In this document: piece after piece, positions 17,091-25,113 of the stretch | Layout of the letters: every line of letters starts with the position of its first letter | How positions within the stretch are numbered: the first letter of the stretch is position 1 | NCBI RefSeq assembly: GCF_014268755.2 | Contig: NZ_CP077093.1 | Span: 2,592,001 to 2,656,000, forward strand | Direction: 5' to 3' | Origin: Pseudomonas vanderleydeniana | Lineage (GTDB): Bacteria > Pseudomonadota > Gammaproteobacteria > Pseudomonadales > Pseudomonadaceae | Length of the DNA: 64,000 nucleotides | Made by a program: the position numbers and the translations under genes | The notes under the pieces: model-generated | The model's input: the letters and a program-made list of their open reading frames with translations, nothing else | Database searches by the model: none | What the model was told of the DNA's origin: nothing

Positions 17091-18098
17091 ATGCGTTGGT
17101 TGTTCTCTATTGCGCTATTGCCGGTATTGGCCGGCTGTGACCAGACCAGCCCGGTCCCCAGTCAGTCGCTGGCACCGCAGCACGTCAGGGAGATAGCGGA
17201 ACGTATCGATCAGCATTATCCGCAGCAGCCCGTCTCCGAACGCCAGGCGTTGCTGCAACAGGCGGTGACCGCTATCGACAACATGGTGTTCGTTGAAGGC
17301 GGAACGTTCGAGATGGGGGATTTTGGCTGGGTAGGTCAATACGATCCCACCGACATGTGTGAATGGCCATGTGGCGTGCCTCGGGATGAGCTGTGGTTTC
17401 TGGTCCCAAAATCGGATTCGAGACCGTTGCACACCGTACGGCTCGATAGTTTTTATATGGCCAAATACCACACTACCATCGCGGAAGATGATCGGTTTCG
17501 GTATTTCACTGGGCTTCCTGTTTATCGAATGGAACTGACAGAGGAAGATCTCAGGGACGGTTTGACAAAGCCATCGAGGGAAAGAAGTCCAGAGCTGTAC
17601 CTGCCAGATTACCCCGCTCGCAGTAAGTTGTGGCAGGAAGCCAAGGACTACTGTTTGTGGCTGGGCGAGCTGAGTGGACTTTCCGTAGATTTACCTACTG
17701 AAGCTCAGTATGAATATGCTGCTCGTTCCAAAGGACGTTATGTCGTGTACTCCACCGATACTGGTAGTATCGCTAGAGGGGAAAATGTTCATGATGGTCA
17801 GTTCATATATCCTGTTGGCTATTTTCCTCCTAACCCACTAGGTCTTTATGAGATGGGGGAGAACGCTGTGTCGTGGGTGAATGATTGGTACGCCGCCGAC
17901 TACTACCAAAATTCACCAATAGACAATCCTCGGGGGCCGGAAACAGGAACGGAGAAAGTCAGGCGAGGCAGTGATTCGCTGTCTTCTCCACAGCTTGCTA
18001 TGACCATGTGGCGCCGCAGTGATAAACCGGTAAGGAGGGACTATTACGCCCAAAGTAGTTTTCGCTGTTCCATCCAGCAAAGCGGGCCATTGAAATGA
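17091..18098 (+). CDS. SUMF1/FGE-fold lipoprotein, copy 3
   Basis: 335 residues from the ATG at 17091 (signal M-R-W-L-F-S-I-A-L-L-P-V-L-A-G-C, Cys16, then D-Q-T). A longer in-frame start at 16989 overlaps the copy 2 stop and again adds exactly 34 residues. No strong Shine-Dalgarno precedes the inner ATG. The Asp at +2 after the lipidated Cys is unique in the array; Asp+2 is an inner-membrane retention signal in Enterobacteria, while Pseudomonas sorting depends more on +3/+4, so the meaning is open. The first about 140 nt of the repeat unit is nearly identical to copy 4, so these two are the youngest duplicates or have undergone gene conversion. Confidence 0.78.
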   Translation: MRWLFSIALLPVLAGCDQTSPVPSQSLAPQHVREIAERIDQHYPQQPVSERQALLQQAVTAIDNMVFVEGGTFEMGDFGWVGQYDPTDMCEWPCGVPRDELWFLVPKSDSRPLHTVRLDSFYMAKYHTTIAEDDRFRYFTGLPVYRMELTEEDLRDGLTKPSRERSPELYLPDYPARSKLWQEAKDYCLWLGELSGLSVDLPTEAQYEYAARSKGRYVVYSTDTGSIARGENVHDGQFIYPVGYFPPNPLGLYEMGENAVSWVNDWYAADYYQNSPIDNPRGPETGTEKVRRGSDSLSSPQLAMTMWRRSDKPVRRDYYAQSSFRCSIQQSGPLK

Positions 18099-18196
18099 TT
18101 GTTTCCAGCGCTATGCAGAACTTCGGTTTTGCAAATTCGCACGCGGATCGAAAGTTGAGACAGTGGGACTTTGTGCCTGAACAAAAGAAATGGAAT

Positions 18197-19204
18197 ATGC
18201 GTTGGTTGTTCTCTATTGCGCTATTGCCGGTATTGTCTGGTTGCAACCAGGCCAACCCGGTCCTCAGTCAGTCGCTGGCCCCGCAGCACATCAAGGAAAT
18301 TGCCGAACGTATCGATCAGCGCTATCCGCAGCAGCCCGTCTCCGAACGCCAGGCGTTGCTGCAACAGGTGGTGACCGCTATCGACAACATGGTGTTCGTC
18401 GAAGGCGGAACGTTCGAGATGGGGGATTTTGGCTGGGTAGGTCAATACGATCCCGCCGACATGTGTGAATGGCCATGTGGCATGCCTCGGGATGAACTTT
18501 GGTTTCTGGTCCCCAAGTCGGATTCGAGACCGTTGCACACCGTACGGCTCGATAGCTTCTACATGGCCAAGTACCACACCACCATCGCGGAAGATGATCG
18601 GTTTCGATATTTCACTGGGCTTCCTTTGTATCTAATGGACCTTACAGAAGAGGATGTCAGGGACGGTTTGACAAGGCCGTACCGGGAAAGAAATCCGGAT
18701 ATGTTCAATAAAGATTTTCCTGCTTATAGCAAAGTTTGGCAGGAAGCCAAGGACTACTGTTTGTGGCTGGGTGAGCTGAGTGGACTTTCCGTAGATTTAC
18801 CTACTGAAGCTCAGTATGAGTATGCCGCTCGTTCCAGAGGGCGATATGTCGTATATCCCACAGATACTGGAAGTATCGCCATAGGGAGAAACGTTCACGA
18901 TGATAGGAGGATAAAGCCTGTTGGTTCCTTTCCTCCTAATCCGTTGGGTCTATATGAAATGGGGGAGAACGCTATATCGTGGGTGAATGATTGGTACGCC
19001 GCCGACTACTACCAAACTTCCCCCGTCGATAATCCTCGGGGCCCGGAAACAGGAACGGAGAAAGTCAGACGAGGGAGTGATTCGCTATCTTCTCCACAGC
19101 TTGCTATGACTATGTGGCGGCGCAATGAAAAACCGATAATGCAAGAATATTACGCCCAAGATAGCTATCGCTGCTCCATCCAACAAAGCGGGCCATTGAA
19201 GTAA
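18197..19204 (+). CDS. SUMF1/FGE-fold lipoprotein, copy 4
   Basis: 335 residues from the ATG at 18197 (lipobox L-S-G-C, Cys16, then N-Q-A); the alternative start at 18095 overlaps the copy 3 stop and adds 34 residues. The body matches the other copies, with a distinct central patch (charged to K-D-F-P-A-Y-S-K-V-W) and a distinct loop after the T-D-T-G-S turn. The C-terminus Q-Q-S-G-P-L-K is shared by copies 2-4. It is the last of the array. Beyond its stop there is a 204-bp spacer and then the DUF3592 gene. Confidence 0.78.
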   Translation: MRWLFSIALLPVLSGCNQANPVLSQSLAPQHIKEIAERIDQRYPQQPVSERQALLQQVVTAIDNMVFVEGGTFEMGDFGWVGQYDPADMCEWPCGMPRDELWFLVPKSDSRPLHTVRLDSFYMAKYHTTIAEDDRFRYFTGLPLYLMDLTEEDVRDGLTRPYRERNPDMFNKDFPAYSKVWQEAKDYCLWLGELSGLSVDLPTEAQYEYAARSRGRYVVYPTDTGSIAIGRNVHDDRRIKPVGSFPPNPLGLYEMGENAISWVNDWYAADYYQTSPVDNPRGPETGTEKVRRGSDSLSSPQLAMTMWRRNEKPIMQEYYAQDSYRCSIQQSGPLK

Positions 19205-19408
19205 GGGCAGCGGAGCATGAACGATTCCAGGATGGCCGTGGTGTGCTTTTGGTAAGTTATTGGGCCATGCCAGTGAGATCGTGCTCTAAGAGCTAAGAAA
19301 GTAGTTGCTGTCGTTGACAGTTTTAAAAAACAGGATTGATGTTGAAGTGAAAACGACAATATCAACCCTGGTGGATCGCATCATCCTGAATAAAGCCAAG
19401 GAGAAGTT
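19205..19408 (+). promoter_or_regulatory. Spacer with possible promoter for DUF3592-tssM
   Basis: A 204-bp gap without a gene. TTGACA at 19314-19319 is followed after 17 bp by TGATGT (19337-19342), a good -35 with a weak -10, and then AGGAG before the ATG at 19409. If functional it would give tssM its own promoter, independent of the effector/lipoprotein array. No terminator hairpin is evident after copy 4. Confidence 0.3.
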
Positions 19409-20095
19409 ATGAAAAAGACAAAAGCAGCACTGTGGATGTTTGTCATAGTGGGCGTCCTGCTCTTGGTCTCGGCGGTTGTTGTCTACAGCCAGCGTGTTAC
19501 GGAACTGTCCACGATGATTCCTGCAGATGGCACGGTCGTGGCCATGAGTGATAAGGGCTGTCTTACCGTTCAGTTCAAGACGTTCGAGAATCGGCCCGTG
19601 CAATTCGGCGGCAATGTCTGCCAGCGGCCACCGGCATACGACCTGGAGGAGAGAGTCCCCGTTCTCTATTCGCCGCAGAACCCCAACAACGCCTATATCG
19701 ATGACATCACGCACAAATGGTTCTTCAGCATTGCGATGGGGGGGATGGCCCTTGGCTTTCTGGGAATAGGTGGTGTTTTTGTGTGGGTGGTGACCTTGAA
19801 TGGTTGGCGTGCTGAACGCCGTATGAACAGGCTCAAGATGACCGGCAGGCAACTGAACGCGCTCCTGATGGGGGCGGAGCGCGATGAGACGATTAACCTC
19901 AACGGTCAGAATCCATGGCGAATCGTTGCCCAATGGCTCGATCCCAACACCAACCAGGTCCGACTGTTTTACAGCAAGCACTTCTGGTTCGACCCCTCTC
20001 CCTACCTGACGGGTAAGCACATCCAGGTCTGGATCGACCCGCAACGCCCGCAGCACTACTGCATCGACACCGACATCCTGCCAAAACTGGCCTGA
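19409..20095 (+). CDS. DUF3592-like two-TM membrane protein
   Basis: 228 residues with AGGAG before the ATG. TM1 is at residues about 7-27 (after K-K-T-K). A beta-rich extracytoplasmic stretch of about 80 residues follows, holding two Cys and the phrase V-P-V-L-Y-S-P-Q-N-P-N-N-A that is the hallmark of DUF3592 proteins. TM2 is at about 108-132, then a cytosolic domain repeating the family pattern (V-W-I-D-P-Q-R-P). It lies 30 bp before tssM and probably shares its mRNA. No T6SS function is established for the family. Position between an effector/lipoprotein array and tssM suggests either an extra immunity factor or a passenger. Confidence 0.7.
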   Translation: MKKTKAALWMFVIVGVLLLVSAVVVYSQRVTELSTMIPADGTVVAMSDKGCLTVQFKTFENRPVQFGGNVCQRPPAYDLEERVPVLYSPQNPNNAYIDDITHKWFFSIAMGGMALGFLGIGGVFVWVVTLNGWRAERRMNRLKMTGRQLNALLMGAERDETINLNGQNPWRIVAQWLDPNTNQVRLFYSKHFWFDPSPYLTGKHIQVWIDPQRPQHYCIDTDILPKLA

Positions 20096-20124
20096 GCCGC
20101 CGTGCCGCCGCTAGGAGCAAGCCC

Positions 20125-23100
20125 ATGCTGAATCTCTGGAAAACTCTCGGGACGGCGGTCACTGCCGCTCGACATCAACTCCACCTGGCCATGCCGGTCA
20201 TGGTCGCGCTCGGCGTGCTGTTCATCCTGGCGGCCATCTGGTGGCTGGGGCCGGGATGGCACTGGCGGGAGTACCAGCCACTGGGCACGTTGTCCCTGCG
20301 GATAACCGCCAGCGCCGTGGTGGTACTGCTACCGCTGCTGCTTTGGGCATGGCGCGTGCAACGGCGTTATCGGCAATGGCAGGCCGAGCAGCGTCGGCTT
20401 GCAGCCGTTGCGCAGGATGCCTGCCTGCGTGACCTCGAATGCCAGCAGCAGAGCCTGGATGCCAGCCTGGCCGCCTTGCGCAAGCAACTGCTGCACGATG
20501 ACATCTACCGTTTGCCCTGGTACCTGGTGCTGGGCAGCAAGAGCTCGGGCAAGAGTAGCCTGGTCGCCCAGCTCGAAGACCCTGTCCCGCTGACCCTCGC
20601 CGACGATGGGCAGCCTGGCGGGGCTCAGGATCAGGTGCTGTGCTGGCTGGGACATGAGGCCGTGCTGATCGATACCCCTGGCGCCTTCGTCAGTCGCCAG
20701 GAGACGGCCGAAGACGGCAGCCCTTCGATCCATGCCCGGCGTTGGCAGCATCTGCTGGGCTGGCTGGGCGAAAACCGCAGTCGTCGGCCGCTCAATGGCG
20801 TCGTGCTGACGGTCGACCTGGGGCAGCTGATGACCCAGTCACCGCAAGAGCGCAAGCAGGTGCAGGCCTCGATACGCTCGCGTCTGGAAGAAATGACCCG
20901 CCAGTTGGGGACGCGCCTGCCCGTGTACGTGGTGCTCAGCAAGATCGACCTGCTGGAAGGCTTCGAGCAGTTCTTCGGGCGGCTGCCGGCCAAGGTGCGG
21001 GACGAGGTAATGGGGTTCACCTTTTCCTTGCCGGCGGCGCACAGCCATGACGCCTGGCTGGAGGAGTTCGACCACAACTATGCCCGTTTCGTCACCCGCT
21101 TCGGCGAGCACCTGCTCGATGCCTTGTGCGAGCCGAGCCTGTCCAGGCAACGTCACAGCCTGTTCGCCGTTTCACGCCAGCTGGCGGGCATGCGCAACCT
21201 GCTGAGCGCCTTTCTGCTCAATGCCCTGAGCGGTGGCCAGCATGCCTCGTCGGTGCTGATGCGCGGTGTGTACTTTTCCTCGATACATCAGCAGGGTGTG
21301 TTGCTCAACAGCTTCGTCGAAGCGGCTGCCGAGGCGCAGGGGGTGGACATGCCGATTGCCACTGCCCGGGCAACCGGAGGGAACAGGGTGTATTTCACCG
21401 GGAAACTCTTTACACAGGTCATCTACCCCGAGGCTGGCCTGGCGGGTGACAACCTCAAGATCGCCCGGCGCAAGCGGCGCCTGCTGGCCACCGGTTTCGG
21501 CGTCGCGGCGCTGGGCTGCCTGCTGGCGGCGGGGCTGTGGCAGATTTACTTCCAGATCAACCGCGACAAGGCCAGCGACGTTCTGGCCAGGAGCCAGGAG
21601 TTCAGTGCCTGGGATATCGCTACCACGCTGGATACCACCGGGCGCAACCTGTTGGAGCCGCTGGACAAGATCCGCGATGCATTGTCGATCTATGGCGATT
21701 ATCGCCAAGCCTGGCCGTTGCTGGCGGACATGGGCCTGTACCAGGGCTCGGCGATCGGCCCGACGGTGGATGAAGCCTACCTGAACCTGCTGTCCAAGCG
21801 CTTTCTGCCGGCCATCGCCAGCGGTGTACTGGAGGCGATCAACACCGCCCCCGAGGGCAGCAACCAGCAGTTGGCCGCCCTGCGGATCTACCGGATGCTG
21901 GAGGACCGCAGCAATCGCCGGCCAGCAATGGTTCGCGAGTGGGTCGCCCGGCAATGGCAAAGGGCCTATCCCGGCCAGGGGCAGTTGCAGGCTGCGCTGT
22001 TGCGCCACCTGGACTATGCCTTGAAATACGCCGATACCGATCTCTCGTCGCAGCGCGAACGTATTGCCCAGGTACAACGGCAGTTGCGTCAGCAACCCAT
22101 GGCGGAGCGGGTCTACCTGACCCTGAAACAGGATGCCGAGGGCCATTTTTCGCATGCACTGGACCTGCGCAACGAGATCGGCCCGGCGTTCGATATCGTC
22201 TACCGTCCGCTGTCTTCCGATCCGACCGACAGCGGGCTGCTGCTGGCGCCGCTGCTTACCGCGAAAGGCTTCAGGGACTACTTCGAACCGAGTGCGCAGG
22301 ACATCATCGAACTGGCGGTGATCGACCAGTGGGTGCTCGGTGAGCGGCAGAAACTGGACTACTCCCAGGAGGACCGCAAGGTATTGACCCAGCGGATCCG
22401 CACGCTTTACAGCGCCGACTACGTCGACAGCTGGCGGCGGGCGCTGAATCAGTTCGCGGTCACCGACTTTCGCGACCTGGGTCACGGCGTGAGCGTGTTG
22501 GAGCAGATCACCGGCCCATCGGCACCGTTGCGGCGCCTGCTGGAAACCCTGCGTGACAATACGCTGATTCATCCGGCGACGCTGGTGTTGGAGGGGCAGG
22601 CCCCGGTCGAAACGGCCAGGCTTTCCGATGATCAACAACAGGCCATGGCGATTCGGCGGGCGTTTTCCAGCTTGTCGGAGCTGATCGCCGCCCGAGGTGA
22701 GCGCCCCTCCCATTACGAGGAAGCCCTGCGCTCGATCAGTGCGGTGTACGACCATACCAAGACCGTGCACGACCATCCCGACCCCGGCAAGGCGGCCCTC
22801 AAGGTCGTACTGGAGCGTTTTGCGCTGGGCGGCACGGACCCGATCGGCAACCTGCAACGCATTGCCACCGGTCTGCCCGAGCCACTCAACCAGCAGGTGA
22901 GAAAACTGGCCGAGCAGACCTCCCAGGTGTTGCTGGTCGCTGCGTTACGCGAGCTGGAAAAACGTTGGAACACCGAGATCTACAGCTTCTACCGTGAACG
23001 CCTGGCCAACCGCTATCCCTTCAGACCCAGTGGCGAGGATGCTTCCCTGGAAGACTTCGAGGCGTTCTTCGGGCCACAGGGGCGACTGCAAAAATTCCAT

Positions 23101-23685
23101 GAGCAGTACCTCGATGTGTTCCTCAAGGACAACCTCGATGCGTTGTACTCCGAAAGCCGTGGCAGCTACCTGGTGCGTGGCGATGTACTGGAGCAATTGA
23201 AGAAGGCCGAGCGTATTCGCGAAACGTTCTTCAACCACCGGGGCGCCTTGGCGGTACAGCTCAGCATCGAACCCCTGGCGCTCGACGTGAAGCGACGTAG
23301 CAGCCTGCTCAGGGTTGATGGCCAGTTGATTCCCTTTGAGCATGGCGTGGCACAGCGCGTCGGGCTGGTCTGGCCGAATGGCCTGGGCGATGTCAGCGGC
23401 AGCCAACTGACACTGGTGCACAGCACTGGCAACACGGCGTCCCTGGGGTATCGCGGGCCCTGGTCGTTGTTCCGCCTGCTCAGTCGCGGACAGCTCAATG
23501 CCCGTACCACCACCAGCGTCGATCTGACCTTCGCCGTTGCCGATGGACGGATGCGCTACCGGGTCTGGGCGGAAAAAGCCAACAATCCGATCACCCAGCG
23601 CAGTTTCGATGGTTTCGCCTTGCCCAGGACCCTGCTGCAGGAGGGACGCCAGGGCACGCTCCCGGTCAAGCGGAGCAGGAGCTGA
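20125..23685 (+). CDS. tssM: TssM (IcmF), T6SS inner-membrane channel ATPase-like protein
   Basis: 1186 residues, the usual TssM size. Two N-terminal TM segments (about 22-42 and 60-75) precede a cytoplasmic domain with a full Walker A, G-S-K-S-S-G-K-S-S at residues 137-145, and the V-L-S-K-I-D-L-L-E-G-F GTPase-type motif near 270. A third TM is at about 454-473, then the long periplasmic domain whose C-terminal beta region contacts TssJ. The start has AGGAG upstream. tssM is usually beside tssK/tssL; here it is about 19 kb from tssK, at the far end of the plus arm, separated by the vgrG-effector-lipoprotein block. A hairpin terminator follows at 23761. Confidence 0.95.
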   Translation: MLNLWKTLGTAVTAARHQLHLAMPVMVALGVLFILAAIWWLGPGWHWREYQPLGTLSLRITASAVVVLLPLLLWAWRVQRRYRQWQAEQRRLAAVAQDACLRDLECQQQSLDASLAALRKQLLHDDIYRLPWYLVLGSKSSGKSSLVAQLEDPVPLTLADDGQPGGAQDQVLCWLGHEAVLIDTPGAFVSRQETAEDGSPSIHARRWQHLLGWLGENRSRRPLNGVVLTVDLGQLMTQSPQERKQVQASIRSRLEEMTRQLGTRLPVYVVLSKIDLLEGFEQFFGRLPAKVRDEVMGFTFSLPAAHSHDAWLEEFDHNYARFVTRFGEHLLDALCEPSLSRQRHSLFAVSRQLAGMRNLLSAFLLNALSGGQHASSVLMRGVYFSSIHQQGVLLNSFVEAAAEAQGVDMPIATARATGGNRVYFTGKLFTQVIYPEAGLAGDNLKIARRKRRLLATGFGVAALGCLLAAGLWQIYFQINRDKASDVLARSQEFSAWDIATTLDTTGRNLLEPLDKIRDALSIYGDYRQAWPLLADMGLYQGSAIGPTVDEAYLNLLSKRFLPAIASGVLEAINTAPEGSNQQLAALRIYRMLEDRSNRRPAMVREWVARQWQRAYPGQGQLQAALLRHLDYALKYADTDLSSQRERIAQVQRQLRQQPMAERVYLTLKQDAEGHFSHALDLRNEIGPAFDIVYRPLSSDPTDSGLLLAPLLTAKGFRDYFEPSAQDIIELAVIDQWVLGERQKLDYSQEDRKVLTQRIRTLYSADYVDSWRRALNQFAVTDFRDLGHGVSVLEQITGPSAPLRRLLETLRDNTLIHPATLVLEGQAPVETARLSDDQQQAMAIRRAFSSLSELIAARGERPSHYEEALRSISAVYDHTKTVHDHPDPGKAALKVVLERFALGGTDPIGNLQRIATGLPEPLNQQVRKLAEQTSQVLLVAALRELEKRWNTEIYSFYRERLANRYPFRPSGEDASLEDFEAFFGPQGRLQKFHEQYLDVFLKDNLDALYSESRGSYLVRGDVLEQLKKAERIRETFFNHRGALAVQLSIEPLALDVKRRSSLLRVDGQLIPFEHGVAQRVGLVWPNGLGDVSGSQLTLVHSTGNTASLGYRGPWSLFRLLSRGQLNARTTTSVDLTFAVADGRMRYRVWAEKANNPITQRSFDGFALPRTLLQEGRQGTLPVKRSRS

Positions 23686-23760
23686 TCGGTGGACCGCCGT
23701 GCTGCCTGGCGCCCGCCCGCCGGCAGGACTTCACCCGGAACGCGTTCCTGCCAGGCCCTG

Positions 23761-23805
23761 GAACGAAAACGCCCCGAACCACAACGGCCGGGGCGTTTCT
23801 CGTTC
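23761..23805. terminator. Bidirectional hairpin terminator between tssM and the polyamine pair
   Basis: AACGCCCCG (from 23769) pairs with CGGGGCGTT (to 23797), with outer GAACGA/TCGTTC arms extending the stem. T-runs flank the stem on both strands. It lies between convergent genes, so it can end both transcripts. Confidence 0.8.
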
Positions 23806-23839
23806 ACGCGGGCCTCGTCGAGGCCCGGCAGGGGAGCTA

Positions 23840-25093
23840 TCAGGCGATAGCGTCCCAGGCGCGATCGCCGCGCTCGTCCTTGATGCGGGTCGGCAGGCCC
23901 ATCACGTCCAGCGCCTTGAGGAACGGCTCGGCTGGCAGTTCCTCGACATTGGCCATGCGCTGCACGTCCCACTCGCCACGGGCGACCAGCAGGGCGGCGG
24001 CCACGGGCGGTACGCCGGCAGTGTAGGAGATACCCTGGCTGTCGGTCTCGGCGTAGGCGTCCTCATGGTCGGCCACGTTGTAGATGAACAGCTCGCGCGG
24101 CTGGCCATCCTTGGTGCCCTTGACCAGGTCGCCGATGCAGGTCTTGCCGGTGTAGCCCGGAGCCAGCGAGGCAGGGTCGGGCAGTACGGCCTTGACCACT
24201 TTCAGTGGCACCACTTCCAGGCCTTCAGCGGTCTTGACCGGTTTCTCGGAGAGCAGGCCAAGGTTCTTCAGCACGGTGAAGACGTTGATGTAGTGCTCGC
24301 CGAAGCTCATCCAGAAGCGCACGTTGGGCACGTCGAGGTTCTTCGACAGCGAGTGCACTTCATCGTGGCCGGTCAGGTACAGGTTCTGCGAGCCCACGAC
24401 CGGCAGGTCGTCGGTGCGCTTGACTTCGAACATGGTGTTGCTGGTCCACTGGCTGTCCTGCCAGCTCCACACCTGCCCGGTGAACTCCCGGAAGTTGATC
24501 TCGGGATCGAAATTGGTGGCGAAGTATTTGCCATGGGAACCGGCGTTGACGTCGAGAATATCGATCGAGTCAATGCGGTCGAAATGCTTTTGCTGTGCCA
24601 GTGCCGCATAGGCATTGACCACACCCGGGTCGAAGCCTACGCCAAGGATGGCGGTGATGTTCTTCTGCTGGCATTCCTCGAGGTGCTTCCACTCGTAGTT
24701 GCCATACCATGGCGGGGTCTCGCAGACCTTGCCCGGTTCTTCGTGGATGGCGGTGTCGAGGTAGGCCACGCCGGTGTCGATGCAGGCGCGCAGGACCGAC
24801 ATGTTGAGGAACGCGGAGCCGACGTTGATGACGATCTGCGATTCGGTCTCGCGGATCAGCGCCTTGGTCGCTTCGACGTCCAGGGCGTTCAGTGCAAAAG
24901 CCTTGATGTCGGCGGGCTGCTTGAGGCTGCCCTTGGCTTTGACGCTGTCGATGATGGCCTGGCATTTGGAGATGTTGCGCGACGCGATAGCAATACGACC
25001 GAGTTCATCGTTGTGCTGCGCGCACTTGTGGGCCACCACCTTGGCGACACCTCCTGCACCAATGATAAGTACGTTCTTCTTCAATTTGCTCAT
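23840..25093 (-). CDS. Carboxynorspermidine synthase (saccharopine dehydrogenase family)
   Basis: 417 residues. The NAD(P)-binding Rossmann motif G-A-G-G-V-A-K is at 12-18. The protein resembles the saccharopine-dehydrogenase-like carboxy(nor)spermidine dehydrogenase, which condenses aspartate semialdehyde with a diamine and reduces the imine. The key support is the next gene upstream on the same strand, the matching decarboxylase, 20 bp away. AAGGAG lies 2-3 bp before the ATG as counted from the last G, a tight but usable spacing. Whether the product is carboxyspermidine or carboxynorspermidine depends on the diamine available; Pseudomonas is rich in putrescine, so spermidine is the likely end product. 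Confidence 0.85.
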   Translation of the reverse strand: MSKLKKNVLIIGAGGVAKVVAHKCAQHNDELGRIAIASRNISKCQAIIDSVKAKGSLKQPADIKAFALNALDVEATKALIRETESQIVINVGSAFLNMSVLRACIDTGVAYLDTAIHEEPGKVCETPPWYGNYEWKHLEECQQKNITAILGVGFDPGVVNAYAALAQQKHFDRIDSIDILDVNAGSHGKYFATNFDPEINFREFTGQVWSWQDSQWTSNTMFEVKRTDDLPVVGSQNLYLTGHDEVHSLSKNLDVPNVRFWMSFGEHYINVFTVLKNLGLLSEKPVKTAEGLEVVPLKVVKAVLPDPASLAPGYTGKTCIGDLVKGTKDGQPRELFIYNVADHEDAYAETDSQGISYTAGVPPVAAALLVARGEWDVQRMANVEELPAEPFLKALDVMGLPTRIKDERGDRAWDAIA

Positions 25094-25113
25094 TTCTCCT
25101 TGGAACGGCCAGC

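Larger units (their letters stand above)
15883..19204 (+). repeat. Tandem gene array, three units with exact 1106-bp period (plus diverged first unit from 14855)
   Basis: Successive ATGA stop/start overlaps fall at 15883, 16989 and 18095, exactly 1106 bp apart, and each full frame is 369 codons. Homology covers the spacer-like 5' about 102 nt as well as the gene. Long stretches (e.g. the N-F-G-F-A-N-S-H-A-D segment and the G-G-T-F-E-M-G-D-F-G-W-V-G-Q-Y segment) are almost identical between units while short patches differ. Such mosaicism fits duplication with gene conversion. Base composition is visibly lower in G/C than the flanking T6SS genes. Confidence 0.9.

Noticed and set aside
14855-19204. 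Active formylglycine-generating enzymes
   Set aside because: The catalytic cysteine pair is absent from all four copies and no type I sulfatase gene with a C-x-P-x-R motif is nearby.
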